64,000 nucleotides of DNA, taken from positions 62,001-126,000 of the forward strand of contig NZ_VICB01000003.1 of assembly GCF_006546835.1 (NCBI RefSeq), written 5' to 3'. Under the pieces are notes generated by a model that saw nothing but the letters and a program-made list of their open reading frames with translations, had not been told where the DNA came from and searched no databases. Of this stretch, positions 26,789 through 36,112 are shown in pieces. How positions within the stretch are numbered: position 1 is the stretch's first letter; each line of letters starts with the position of its first letter. Both the position numbers and the translations under genes were made by a program. Source of the DNA: Actinomyces johnsonii. Its GTDB lineage: Bacteria; Actinomycetota; Actinomycetes; Actinomycetales; Actinomycetaceae.

Positions 26789-27616
26789 ATGACTGCTCAC
26801 CCGCCGCTCACGCCCTCCGACCCGACCGCTGCCTCCGCCCCATCCACGCCGCCTCCCGGGACGGCCGCCTCGTCGTCCGTCGCCATCCGACTGCGCGGCC
26901 TCACCCGCGTCTACGACGTGCCGGGCCGCCAGGACGCCCGCGTCACCGCTCTGGACCACGTCGACGCCGACCTGCCCGAGGGCAGCTTCACCGCCGTCGT
27001 CGGAGCCTCCGGCTCTGGCAAGTCGACGCTGCTGCACTGCATGGCCGGCCTCGATGAGCCCACCGACGGCCAGGTGACCATGCTCGGCACCATCACCTCC
27101 GGGATGCGGCCGGCCGAGCGCGCCCGGTTCCGTGCCCGCCACGTCGGCTTCGTCTTCCAGGAGTACAACCTCATCGCCTCCTTAAGCGCCGCCGACAACG
27201 TCTCCATGCCCTCGCGCCTGGCCGGACGCCCCCTGAGCGACGCCCAGACCCGGGCGGCCCTCGACGCCGTCGGGCTCGCACACCGCGCCGGTCTCAAGCC
27301 CCACCAGCTCTCCGGCGGGGAGCGCCAGCGCGTGGCGATCGCCCGCGTCATGGCCAGCCGTCCCCGGATCGTCTTCGCCGATGAGCCCACGGGCGCCCTC
27401 GATCTGAGCTCCGCCGCCCTCGTCCTGGACTGGCTGCGCCGGCTCACCGAGCAGGGGACCACCGTGGTCATGGTGACGCACGACGTCGAGGCCGCCGCCA
27501 AGGCCGACGCTGTTGCCGTCATGAGCCAGGGGCACCTGGTGCAGTGGACCAGCTGCCGTGACGCCCGCCAGATCGCCGAGCTCGTCCACTCGGCCCGGGC
27601 CGCGCGCGCCGCCTGA
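26789..27616 (+). CDS. ABC transporter ATP-binding protein (MacB/LolD type)
   Basis: A 275-residue ATPase with Walker A GASGSGKST at 72-80, signature LSGGERQ at 174-180 and Walker B IVFADEPT at 194-201. The block GFVFQEYNLI is typical of the MacB/LolD/FtsE branch, which powers FtsX-type permeases instead of substrate-binding-protein importers. The first 30 residues are Pro/Ala-rich. It is followed directly by its permease. Likely roles are export of a peptide, lipid or antimicrobial. Confidence 0.88.
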   Translation: MTAHPPLTPSDPTAASAPSTPPPGTAASSSVAIRLRGLTRVYDVPGRQDARVTALDHVDADLPEGSFTAVVGASGSGKSTLLHCMAGLDEPTDGQVTMLGTITSGMRPAERARFRARHVGFVFQEYNLIASLSAADNVSMPSRLAGRPLSDAQTRAALDAVGLAHRAGLKPHQLSGGERQRVAIARVMASRPRIVFADEPTGALDLSSAALVLDWLRRLTEQGTTVVMVTHDVEAAAKADAVAVMSQGHLVQWTSCRDARQIAELVHSARAARAA

Positions 27617-27640
27617 GTGAGACAGGAGCAGAAGAAGAAC

Positions 27641-29029
27641 ATGGTCACACTCATCTGGAATGACCTGAGCCACCACGCCCGCCAGTGGCTGTGGTCGCTG
27701 CTCGTCGCCACGGTCGGCGGCGCCATCATCGGCGTCATTATCACCGCCTGGTACAGCGCCCTGAGCTGGGCGCAGTCCCAGGGATCGGCGGAGCTCATCA
27801 ACGCCGCCCACATCATCGGCTCCAGCCTCGTGTCTTACGCGGGGCTGGCCACCGCCGTCATCCTGTCCACGACGCTGGGACTGACCGTCTCGGCCCAGCA
27901 GCGCTCGCACGCGCTGTGGAAGGTCCTGGGCATCCCCGGCAGCCGCATCCGCCGCATCATCCTGGCGCAGGTCGGGGCGATCGGATTGCTCGGAGGCGCC
28001 CTCGGGGTGGCGGCCTCCCTTCCACTGGCCCGCGTCTACCTGCTCACCTGGCGGGAGTTCAAGGTTTTTCCTCAGGATTTGCCTATCATCATGCCGGGTT
28101 TCGGGGTGCCGTTGACCATCGCCGTGGCGACGCTCTTCTGCGTCCTGGGCGGGATGGGGGCGGCTCGGCGGGCGGCGTTGGTCCCCGAGATGCAGGCGCT
28201 GCGGGAGGCCACGGCTCCGCAGACCCGGACCCGGTGGTGGCAGTGGGTGATCGTCGGTGTCCTGGTCCTGGCCCTGGTGCTGGTTCCCTTCGACAGCGCC
28301 ATGCCTCTCAATGAGGCGGAGAGGGCGGAGATGGTCGCCGCCGGTGCCAACCTCAACGACCCGGGGGAGCGCGCGGTCGTCGGCGGCTCCATGGGGCTCA
28401 TCGCCGCGATCGCTGCCCTGGTCGTGCCGAACTGGACCCTGCGGCCGCTGTTGACCTGGTGGACCGCGCTCATCCCGGGCCGCAGCCCCGCCTGGTTCGC
28501 CGCCCGCGCCAATGCCCGCCACCGCGCCTCTTTGTCGATGACGACGATCGTCCCCTTCGCCATCGCCGTGGCCATGACCGGGACCGTCTACGCTGCCGTC
28601 GGCGCCGGGCAGGCCACTGGCGCGCAGGGCTCGGTCAACGGATTCCTCACTGTCGCGGTGCCGATCTTCTTCATCGCCGGCGTCGGCGGGATCGCCAATA
28701 TCGCCATGGTGGGGCGGGCCCGGCGCCAGGAGGGTGCGCTGCTGGGGGTCATCGGGGCGCGGACCCGCACGGTCCTGGCGTCCACCGCGCTGGAGGGCGT
28801 CATCTACGCCGTCACCGGCATCCTCTTCGGGCTGGCGGCCACCGCCTTCAGCGCCGTCTACGCCGCGCTGTACTCCGGGGGCGGGATGACGGTCCTGGTC
28901 TCCTCGGTCCCGGTGGGGCTGCTGGCGCTCGTCAGCGGGATCTCGCTGGCACTGGCGGTGGCGACCACCTGGCTGCCCGCACAGCTCGACCGCCGACCTC
29001 TCATGGAGAATCTGCGCCAGCCCGTGTGA
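27641..29029 (+). CDS. FtsX-like ABC transporter permease
   Basis: A 462-residue permease with about eight membrane helices. The N-terminal helix is WLWSLLVATVGGAIIGVIIT. A first FtsX block follows (about 60-170), then a helical linker and a second block in the C-terminal 200 residues, with GVIGARTRTVLASTALEGV as the conserved coupling region. I start at the ATG at 27641, 12 bases after AGGAG; a GTG at 27617 directly after the ATPase stop is also possible. It pairs with the ATPase to form one exporter. Confidence 0.82.
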   Translation: MVTLIWNDLSHHARQWLWSLLVATVGGAIIGVIITAWYSALSWAQSQGSAELINAAHIIGSSLVSYAGLATAVILSTTLGLTVSAQQRSHALWKVLGIPGSRIRRIILAQVGAIGLLGGALGVAASLPLARVYLLTWREFKVFPQDLPIIMPGFGVPLTIAVATLFCVLGGMGAARRAALVPEMQALREATAPQTRTRWWQWVIVGVLVLALVLVPFDSAMPLNEAERAEMVAAGANLNDPGERAVVGGSMGLIAAIAALVVPNWTLRPLLTWWTALIPGRSPAWFAARANARHRASLSMTTIVPFAIAVAMTGTVYAAVGAGQATGAQGSVNGFLTVAVPIFFIAGVGGIANIAMVGRARRQEGALLGVIGARTRTVLASTALEGVIYAVTGILFGLAATAFSAVYAALYSGGGMTVLVSSVPVGLLALVSGISLALAVATTWLPAQLDRRPLMENLRQPV

Positions 29030-29043
29030 GCCGGCGCCGCGCG

Positions 29044-29946
29044 TCAGACTGCTGGGGCGACGTCTGCCAGGAAGGTCAGGAGGGCCCGGACGAGCTCGGC
29101 CGGAGCCTCCTCCTGCGGGAAGTGGCCCGAGCGGCGGATCGTCGCCTGGCGTAGGTTGCCGGTCACGTGGTGGGTGTCGCGCGCGTAGGCCTGGGCGGGC
29201 TGGACGGGGTCGAGCTCGCCCTGGACCGACAGGACGGGAATCGCCACCGGTTTGCCCAGCGCCGCCGTCTCCGCTCGCGACAGCATGAGGTTGCGCAGCG
29301 GTTCCAGGGCGCTGTGGGCGGCACCGGGTCGGGACAGGAGCTCGGCGTAGTAGGCGGCCTCCTCAGCCACCGCCTCCCGGGTGTACGGCCCGGCCCAGGA
29401 ACGCAGCAGGCCCTCCAGCGCACTGCGGCTGCGCAGGCGGCGTTCGGCCAGACCCGGGATCTGCAGACTCGCGTATTGCAGCGCCGGCCCCGACAGCGCC
29501 CGGGCCCGCAGCGACCGCAGCGCGAGCGGATGGGGGGCGCCCACCGGGACGATCGCCGTCGTCAGGCCCGGGGCCACATGCGGCAGCGCCCAGGCGACCT
29601 GGCCGCCGAGCCCCGCACCTACGACCACGGCCCGCTCGTGGCCCAGGGAACGGACCACGGCGGCCAGATCCTGGGCCAGCGTCACCAGGTCGTAGCCCGA
29701 GGGCGGGCGGTCCGAGCCGCCGAAGCCCCGCAGGTCGAGGGCGGCCACCCGGTGGCCGGCCTGCGCCAGAGCGGGGACGATGTGGCGCCAGGTCCACCAG
29801 CACTCGGGGAAGCCGTGGACCAGGAGCGTGAGGGGCCCGCTGCCGCTCGGGGCCTCGGGACCCGCCAGCGCGACATGGAAACGGGTGCCGCGGGCGGTGA
29901 GATCGCGGTGGGCCCAGGGGCCGGGGCGGTTGACGTCGACAGGCAC
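29044..29946 (-). CDS. alpha/beta hydrolase fold protein lacking the canonical nucleophile
   Basis: A 300-residue protein like epoxide hydrolases and haloalkane dehalogenases. The oxyanion motif HGFPE is at 44-48, DLRGFGGSDRP follows, the acid Asp246 is in GELDPVQP, and His275 is in GHFPQEE. At the nucleophile elbow the sequence is GAGLGG (110-115), so the position usually Asp or Ser is Gly112. Unless another residue substitutes, the usual covalent mechanism cannot operate. It begins with GTG, with TAGGCT 6 bases upstream and no ribosome binding site. It is convergent with the permease gene. Confidence 0.8.
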   Translation of the reverse strand: MPVDVNRPGPWAHRDLTARGTRFHVALAGPEAPSGSGPLTLLVHGFPECWWTWRHIVPALAQAGHRVAALDLRGFGGSDRPPSGYDLVTLAQDLAAVVRSLGHERAVVVGAGLGGQVAWALPHVAPGLTTAIVPVGAPHPLALRSLRARALSGPALQYASLQIPGLAERRLRSRSALEGLLRSWAGPYTREAVAEEAAYYAELLSRPGAAHSALEPLRNLMLSRAETAALGKPVAIPVLSVQGELDPVQPAQAYARDTHHVTGNLRQATIRRSGHFPQEEAPAELVRALLTFLADVAPAV

Positions 29947-29952
29947 GGCCGC

Positions 29953-29958
29953 AGCCTA
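29953..29958 (-). promoter_or_regulatory. -10 element, leaderless hydrolase transcript
   Basis: TAGGCT on the minus strand, 6 bases before the GTG at 29946. Confidence 0.4.
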
Positions 29959-30147
29959 CTGGTCAGCGCTCGGTACCGCTGGTGGGGACATCTCACGCGC
30001 AGAAGTCCCGAAATCCTGCAGGCGTGAGACGTCCCCAGCCGCGGTGAAAGGTCCCCGCTGGCGCGGAACGCTCCCGGCGGCAGTAAGGTGGATACGGATG
30101 GCCCCGCGCGCGTCATAGGTTTCCGCCAGCAGCCGGAGGGAAGCGGC

Positions 30148-30900
30148 ATGACCACTGATCGTCACCATGACACAGACGAGGACTCTCATGGCCGCCATGA
30201 GACTGCCGCCTTCGATGCCGTTGCTGACAAGGAGCCCGAGGTCGAGTCCTCTGCCGGAGCCGGCGGCGGTGGAGGAGGCGATGAGCCGGCCCTGATCTCG
30301 CCCGGGCGCCTGGAGGCCTTCAGCGACGGCGTCATCGCCATCGCGATCACGCTCCTGAGTCTGGAGATCAAGCTGCCCGAGGACGGCGGGCGCCTCCTGG
30401 GCTCCTTGGCCTCCCTATGGCCCAGCTACGTGGGCTTCGTGCTCAGCTTCCTCCTGGTGGGGCAGGTCTGGCTCAATCATCACGCCATCTTCGCGAGGGT
30501 GCGCAGCGTCGATCAGTGGATGCTCATCTGCAACCTCTTCCTTCTGCTCGATGTCGCCTTCCTGCCCTTCGCAACCTCGGTGCTGACGCGCTTCCTGGAG
30601 TCGGGGCATGACGAGCGTACGGGCGCTGTCTTCTACGGGGTGGTCATGGTGGTCGGCGGGCTGTTCTTCAACGCCCTGTGGCGCGCGGCGATCCGGGACC
30701 GGAGCCGCCTGCAGCCGGAGGTGACGCAGGCGGAGGTACGGTCCATGACTCAGCGGTTCATGATGGGGCCGTGGCTCTACTCCCTGGCTGCACTCCTCGG
30801 GCTGGTCAGTGCCTGGCTGAGCGTGGTCACCTACGTGGCCCTCATCGTCTTCTACATGGCCGGCCACCGGCCGCGGCGGGTCAGGCCAGCAGGAGACTGA
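30148..30900 (+). CDS. TMEM175-family (DUF1211) potassium channel protein
   Basis: A 250-residue membrane protein. After an acidic, Gly-rich N-terminal 50 residues, RLEAFSDGVIAIAITLLSLE is the family hallmark (FSDG at 58-61 in the first helix). Six hydrophobic segments follow, including GFVLSFLLVGQVWLNHH. Bacterial members form potassium-selective channels as tetramers. The open frame starts at 30088, but GGAGGGAAG before the ATG at 30148 fixes the start. Its 3' end overlaps the azlD 3' end by 20 bases tail to tail. Confidence 0.85.
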   Translation: MTTDRHHDTDEDSHGRHETAAFDAVADKEPEVESSAGAGGGGGGDEPALISPGRLEAFSDGVIAIAITLLSLEIKLPEDGGRLLGSLASLWPSYVGFVLSFLLVGQVWLNHHAIFARVRSVDQWMLICNLFLLLDVAFLPFATSVLTRFLESGHDERTGAVFYGVVMVVGGLFFNALWRAAIRDRSRLQPEVTQAEVRSMTQRFMMGPWLYSLAALLGLVSAWLSVVTYVALIVFYMAGHRPRRVRPAGD

Positions 30901-31204
30901 GGGCGACGTAGACGCCGGTGCCGCCGATGAGCGACAGGCCGATCGAGCGCCGCCACAGGTGCAGACCCGCCGTCGTCCCGATGCCGCCGGCCGCCGGCAG
31001 CCAGGTCGACGGCGACAGGCTCACGCCGTCTAGCGTGTAGGCCACCAGGACGATCATCACGCCCAGGGGCATCGCCCGGGACAGGAAGGCCAGCAGCGCA
31101 CTGTCCTGGCGCCCGCGCAGCAGCACGAAGGGCGCAATCCGGCACACGAAGGTAATGACGGTAACGACCACGACGGCGACCGCGATCTGCGGGTTGGTGA
31201 GCAT
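30881..31204 (-). CDS. azlD: AzlD family branched-chain amino acid transport protein
   Basis: A 107-residue, four-helix membrane protein starting MLTNPQIAVAVVVVTVITFV. It has the family segment FVCRIAPFVLLRG and a short C-terminal helix (GGTGVYVALSLLLA). AzlD pairs with AzlC to export branched-chain amino acids or analogues. The start overlaps the azlC stop by ATGA, so the two are coupled; the open frame begins further upstream. Confidence 0.88.
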   Translation of the reverse strand: MLTNPQIAVAVVVVTVITFVCRIAPFVLLRGRQDSALLAFLSRAMPLGVMIVLVAYTLDGVSLSPSTWLPAAGGIGTTAGLHLWRRSIGLSLIGGTGVYVALSLLLA

Positions 31205-31998
31205 CAGTCGGCCCTCCGCCCCGGCTCCGGCGCGCTCGCCCCGGGGCGGCGGCCGCGCCAGGCGTACAGCCCCACCAGGCCGACGGCGAGGATTACCAGC
31301 GCAGTCAGCAGCGCCGCCGAACCACCGATCGCCAGGCCGATCCCGCCGGCCACCAGCCCCACGCACAGCACCCCAATATCGGGGTGGTTGCGCCAGTTCT
31401 CGATGGCCAGGACCACGAACAGGGACGTGAGCACGAAGCCGAGCAGCTCGATGCGCTCACCCACCGCGGAGGCCAGCGCCGTCCCGGCCAGCGCCCCGAC
31501 GGTCGTGCCCACCACCCAGGAGGCGTGGCTGATCGCCTCCACGCCCACCAGGTAGCGCCCGCTCATGGCCCTCCGGTCGCGCGCCGCCAGCAGCGCGTAG
31601 ACCTCGTCGGTGATCGCGTGGACGGCGTAGAGGCGGGTGAACACCCCGCCGCGCACCCGTTCCAGGGGGAACCCCAGACCGTAGAAGACGTGACGACCCG
31701 AGACGAATCCGGTAGACAGGGCGATGGCTGCCAGCGGCTCGCCGCCACCGGCCAGCGGCACCAGCAGCATCTGCATGGTCCCGGAGTAGATGACCAGGCT
31801 CCATACCGGCGCCCACCACCATGACAGCCCCTCGGCGACCAACAGCATCCCCGCGGCTAGCCCCAGGGTCACGTAGCCGACGACGACGGGCGCCGCGTCG
31901 CGGGCGGCGTCGCGGGCCGTCTGCATCCGCGGGGTCGGCTGCGGAGCCTGCCGCGAGGGTACCCCGGAGGGAGGGTGGGCGGCGTCGGACTCAGTCAC
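31204..31998 (-). CDS. azlC: AzlC family branched-chain amino acid exporter
   Basis: A 264-residue membrane protein. A polar N-terminal 30 residues is followed by helices carrying the family blocks YSGTMQMLLVPL, STGFVSGRHVFYGLGFP and YAVHAITDEVYAL. It forms the main channel subunit of an amino acid exporter with the downstream AzlD. Its start overlaps the end of the large Ala/Ser-rich protein gene by 8 bases, so the three may share a transcript. Confidence 0.88.
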   Translation of the reverse strand: MTESDAAHPPSGVPSRQAPQPTPRMQTARDAARDAAPVVVGYVTLGLAAGMLLVAEGLSWWWAPVWSLVIYSGTMQMLLVPLAGGGEPLAAIALSTGFVSGRHVFYGLGFPLERVRGGVFTRLYAVHAITDEVYALLAARDRRAMSGRYLVGVEAISHASWVVGTTVGALAGTALASAVGERIELLGFVLTSLFVVLAIENWRNHPDIGVLCVGLVAGGIGLAIGGSAALLTALVILAVGLVGLYAWRGRRPGASAPEPGRRAD

Positions 31999-34945
31999 GG
32001 TGGTCGCGGTCGTCCGTCCCCTGCTCGCGCCTGCCGGCCCGGCGCGCCAGGTGCGCGACGACGGCGACCATGATCGTGAGCACGCCCATGAGGATGAATC
32101 GGCCGGACAGGCCGTCGTCCATGACGTAGGTGGACAAAGCGTTGCCCAGGTCGGAGTGGGCTTGGAGCCGGTCGACCGTCGGGCCCAGGATCGACCGGGC
32201 GACCCCCGGCATCACGACGAAGGGCAGGCCGATCACCGTACTGATGGCACCGACGACGAAGGCCCCCAGGGAGGAGCGCGAGATCATGAACAGGGCGGTG
32301 GCGCAGGCCGCGGTGCCGCCCAGGATCTCCAGGGCGCCCACCGGGGAGCCCGCGGCCGGCCAGGCCGAGGGGTTGCCGCCGGTCAGGTTCGCGGCGCCGT
32401 CGTGCACGAGGAACCAGGCCACCGGGAACAGGACGACGGCGATGAGCACCCCGGCCCAGTGGGTCTCGGCGCGCGAGCTCGGGGAGCTCAGCACGCTGGC
32501 GCCCTGGAGGAGGATGTCGTCGTCATCCTCGGCGGAGCCGGTCATGGCCATGGCTGCCTGTCGGGCGCGCGAGCGGCCGCGCTCTTCGGGGTCGTCGCTC
32601 TCCAGGGTGTCGGCGACCGCCGAGAAGCCCCGGGCCGTGGAGGTCGCCGGCCAGGTGGGCGTCTGCCTCGGGGAGGGCTCCGATGGTGCGGCGGTCGGCG
32701 CTGACGCGGATGCAGGAGCGGAAGAGGCCGCGCCGGTCGTCGGTGTTGACCAGGTGCTCGGGACGGGTCGGTCGGCGGGCGCGGGCCGGTAGTCCCGGGG
32801 TGCCGCGGGGATAGGGGATGACGCCGCCGGAGATGCTCCGGCCGGTCGCGGAGTCGTCGACGTCGTGGATGCGGCGGTCGGCGTCTCGGTGGGGGCCTGG
32901 TCGCGGAAGCCGGAAAGCCCGGACGGCGGGGCCGAGGCGGATCGGAGCGTCGACGGCCCGTCCGCGGTCAAGCCGGCCGTTGAGGCGCCGTCCGCGGGGG
33001 ATGCGGGGCGTCCGGAAGGAGTCGACTCGGCCGAGCGTGCCGTGGAGGCGCTCGCCGCCGAGGAGGTCCGGACCAGCTGGGCCGCCGGGGTCGCTGGCCA
33101 GGAGGGAGCCGAGGGCCGGTTGTCGACCGAGCTGTCGGCGGGTGCACCGGCAGGCTTGACCGGCTCAGCCGCATCCGTCGCCGGTTCTGCTGTCGCCGGG
33201 GCATCGGGCTCTGCCGGTGACGGCGCTGACGCCGCAGGCTCAGCGATCGACTGGGCCGATGGCGCGCCTGCAGGTGAGGCCGCGGAGGAAAAGGCCGTTG
33301 TCGCGGAGGGCCGGCTCGCCGGCCGTGCGCTCGCCGAGGAGCCGGTGGTGTCGGTAGGACGGTTGGCGCTGTCGCTGCCGTCGGCACCGGCCCCATCGGT
33401 GGGACGAACGGCGCCGGCGGTGCTGGCCACGGCAGCCGCCACCGGCGCAGCTGCCGGCGCCGACATCGTGGAGGCCGCGGTAGGTGCCGCGGCCCTGGCC
33501 GCCCCCGCGGCGGATGACGCGGACGGCGCCGAACCGGCGGTGGTCGCTGAGGCAGCCGATGCTGCCGACGTCGTGGCGGCAGGCGATGGTGCTGATGATG
33601 CGGATGCGGTCGGCTCTCCGGCGGAGCCGGTGGAGGCCGTCTCGACCGCGGAAGCGCAATCGGCGGTTTCGTCGGAGCCCGGAGCCTCAGAGCCGGTGGT
33701 GACCGGGAACGTGGTCGGGGCCTCGGCCGCCCGGGAGTCCTCGACGGTCTGGGAATCGCTGGTTTCCCGGGAGTCCTCGGCGGCCTTGCCCTCGAGTCCC
33801 TCAGGGGCCGAAGGATCTGCGGGATCGTCTGATTCCGCGGAGTCCTCAGGGGTACCGGGCACGGGAACGTCGACCGCCGTGCCTGCGGCCACGGCGTACG
33901 CCGCACCGGCCGATGCCGGTGCTTCGTCCTCATCGTCGGCTTGCTCGACGGACGAGGACGCCGCTGTAGAGGAGGCGGTCGAGACGGTCGAGACTGTCGA
34001 GACGATGGAGGCCGTATCCTCTCGGTCCTCCTCGCCCTTCTCATCCTCATGGCTCTCCGGACGGGCTGGCTCCGGGCTAGCGGGGTCCGAAGGATCCTTG
34101 ACAGAGCCGGTCGAGGCGGGTGCGGGGAGACCGGCTGAATCGGAGGAGGCCGCGGGAACGGCGGGGGTCGCCGAGGCAGTGGGGGGCGTGTCGGTCGTCG
34201 AGTCTACGGAGGGGGCTTGCGGCGCAGTGAGAGTCGTGGACTCCACTGGCTCGGCCTGCGGCTCGCCCGGCGCCGACGACGGCGGAATGGACGGCGGCAT
34301 ATCGGGGGTGCCGGCGTCCGTCCCCGTGGTGGTGTCTTCGACCGGCTCGGAGGGCTCGGACGGCGTCGTAGCCTGAGTGGTCACCGGATGGGGTGAGGGA
34401 TCGTCCGGTCGCAGCGGGTCCTGGGCGGGGCGACCGACCGGGAACGTGCCGACCTGGGCCTCCTCGGCAGCCGACGGCATCGGAGGCGTCTCGCCGGAGA
34501 CTTCCTCGGCAGCCTCAACGGCGGCGTCATCGGAAGAGTCGGCGCCTGCGCCGGTGACCTCGGGGGCCTCGCCTCCGGCAGAGCCGCGGGCGTTCTCCTG
34601 CCTGTTCTTGTTCTTGCGGATCTTCATGGTGTCGACGTCATCATCCGCGGCGCCGCCCGCAGTGTCGTCTTCGGTGCCACCGGTCGAACCGCCCACGTCG
34701 CCCGCCGCCGTCGCCGGTGCGATCGCTGCGGAGGAGACAGGCTGAGACGCCTGGGTGACCTTGCTGGCCGGGCTCTTGCTGGAGAAGAGGGCCGCAGCGG
34801 TCACCGTGGCTTTCATCTCCTCGGGGTGAGCATCCGACGTCGACGATTCTGTGGCGGGAGTAGGCGCCGTCGGGGAGGCTGAGCCGACGCCGTCGGACGT
34901 GCCGGGCGTCTGCGGGGCGATGCGGTCTGTGTTGTCGGTGCTCAC
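31991..34945 (-). CDS. large disordered protein with C-terminal four-helix membrane module
   Basis: A 984-residue protein. Residues 1 to about 825 are low in complexity, rich in Ala, Ser, Thr, Pro, Glu and Asp, and should be disordered. Residues about 828-984 hold four membrane helices with RSSLGA at 890-895 between helices 2 and 3 and AHLARRAGR at the end. There is no signal peptide or sortase signal, so the long tail probably stays in the cytoplasm and is tethered to the membrane. The same module occurs twice in the next gene upstream (35043-35987). Function unknown. A repetitive tail of this kind may be prone to assembly error. Confidence 0.7.
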   Translation of the reverse strand: MSTDNTDRIAPQTPGTSDGVGSASPTAPTPATESSTSDAHPEEMKATVTAAALFSSKSPASKVTQASQPVSSAAIAPATAAGDVGGSTGGTEDDTAGGAADDDVDTMKIRKNKNRQENARGSAGGEAPEVTGAGADSSDDAAVEAAEEVSGETPPMPSAAEEAQVGTFPVGRPAQDPLRPDDPSPHPVTTQATTPSEPSEPVEDTTTGTDAGTPDMPPSIPPSSAPGEPQAEPVESTTLTAPQAPSVDSTTDTPPTASATPAVPAASSDSAGLPAPASTGSVKDPSDPASPEPARPESHEDEKGEEDREDTASIVSTVSTVSTASSTAASSSVEQADDEDEAPASAGAAYAVAAGTAVDVPVPGTPEDSAESDDPADPSAPEGLEGKAAEDSRETSDSQTVEDSRAAEAPTTFPVTTGSEAPGSDETADCASAVETASTGSAGEPTASASSAPSPAATTSAASAASATTAGSAPSASSAAGAARAAAPTAASTMSAPAAAPVAAAVASTAGAVRPTDGAGADGSDSANRPTDTTGSSASARPASRPSATTAFSSAASPAGAPSAQSIAEPAASAPSPAEPDAPATAEPATDAAEPVKPAGAPADSSVDNRPSAPSWPATPAAQLVRTSSAASASTARSAESTPSGRPASPADGASTAGLTADGPSTLRSASAPPSGLSGFRDQAPTETPTAASTTSTTPRPAGASPAASSPIPAAPRDYRPAPADRPVPSTWSTPTTGAASSAPASASAPTAAPSEPSPRQTPTWPATSTARGFSAVADTLESDDPEERGRSRARQAAMAMTGSAEDDDDILLQGASVLSSPSSRAETHWAGVLIAVVLFPVAWFLVHDGAANLTGGNPSAWPAAGSPVGALEILGGTAACATALFMISRSSLGAFVVGAISTVIGLPFVVMPGVARSILGPTVDRLQAHSDLGNALSTYVMDDGLSGRFILMGVLTIMVAVVAHLARRAGRREQGTDDRDHRD

Positions 34946-35042
34946 GAGGTCTCCTTACGCATGCACACGTTAGTAGTAGGGGCGGGGGCGCCGAAAGAGG
35001 GGATACGGTCGTCCCCAGGACATGACTGCGGGCATGGGACCC

Positions 35043-35987
35043 TCAGGCACCGGAGCGCAACTTGGTCAGCGCGTTGGCTCGGCCGGCACGGCGGGCCATA
35101 TGCGCTCCCCAGCCGATCGCCATGAGCTCGATGCCGATGGCGGCGAGCACGACGGCGTCCGGGCCGTACGGTAGGAGCCTGGAGACCAGATGGCCGCCAG
35201 GGATCATATCGTTACTGAGCGTCGGAACCGCCAAAAGGATAAGGATCGGGCCGGTGACGCGCGCCCCGAGGGTGGAGCGCGCCGTCGAGGCGCCTGCCGC
35301 GGCCAGGGCGATGAAGGACACCAGGACGGCGGCGAGCATCAGCGGCCCGGTTTGGATTCCGGGGGCGACCGCCCGCAGGTAGGAGCGGGGCAGCAGGAAG
35401 GCCGCGAGCGCCAGCCCGGCCACGACCCAGGGCAGGGACAGGAGGTGGTCGCGTCGGCGCGAAGGGGGCGGGGCCGGCGTGGAGCCCACGGTCCGGTCGG
35501 CCTGGGTGAGGCGGAAAGCGGCCTGCCCCTGGGCGTGGCCGGCACGGCGGGCCAGGCGCATTCCCCAGGAGCCGCCGAGCCACAGCCCCGCCAGGATGAG
35601 CATGAACCCGGTGCTGATTAGCTTCTGCAGCCACGTGTGAGGCAGGGAGGCTGCATGGATAGGGGCCATGAAGACGGCCGACTGGGCCGCCAGGGCGGTC
35701 AGTCCCGTGGCGAGCGCGCCCATCGAGGAGCGGCCGGCGAACAGCGCGGTGGCGGCGGAGGAGATCAGCAGGATCGCTCCGAGCAGCAGGACGGTGCGCA
35801 GGCCCGGGGTCGACGACGGTACGGCGTCGGCCAGGCCGAGGAGGAAGGAGGCACTCGGGGCGAAGACCACCCCGACGACGGCGGTGAGCACGTAGTCGGG
35901 TCTGCGACTGCGGGGCGGTTGACCTGGCGGGCCCGGAGATGTGGGCGGTGCGGAGCCCGGGGTGTCATGGGAGGGGGAGTCACTCAC
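35043..35987 (-). CDS. membrane protein with two copies of a four-helix module
   Basis: A 314-residue protein. A Pro/Ser-rich N terminus of 30 residues is followed by two similar blocks, about 31-155 and 180-305. Each has four hydrophobic segments, an internal RS[ST][LM]GA motif (86-91 and 237-242) and a closing ARRAG[HR] motif (146-151 and 298-303), about 60 residues apart in both. The neighbouring 984-residue protein ends with a third copy. No known family is recognised. The GTG at 35987 is used because upstream sequence in frame is Arg/Pro-rich and not protein-like; the ribosome binding site is weak. Confidence 0.65.
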   Translation of the reverse strand: MSDSPSHDTPGSAPPTSPGPPGQPPRSRRPDYVLTAVVGVVFAPSASFLLGLADAVPSSTPGLRTVLLLGAILLISSAATALFAGRSSMGALATGLTALAAQSAVFMAPIHAASLPHTWLQKLISTGFMLILAGLWLGGSWGMRLARRAGHAQGQAAFRLTQADRTVGSTPAPPPSRRRDHLLSLPWVVAGLALAAFLLPRSYLRAVAPGIQTGPLMLAAVLVSFIALAAAGASTARSTLGARVTGPILILLAVPTLSNDMIPGGHLVSRLLPYGPDAVVLAAIGIELMAIGWGAHMARRAGRANALTKLRSGA

Positions 35988-36112
35988 CTGATCGAGTCTA
36001 GGGGGTGCGTTCGCTCTGTGTCGGTCCGTGTCGGTTTCGCCGGGAGCCGGGGTCCTGGAGCGCGGTGGGAGGCCTGTGGCCGGCGGGGGCCGCGGTGTGC
36101 CACAGTGGGCCC

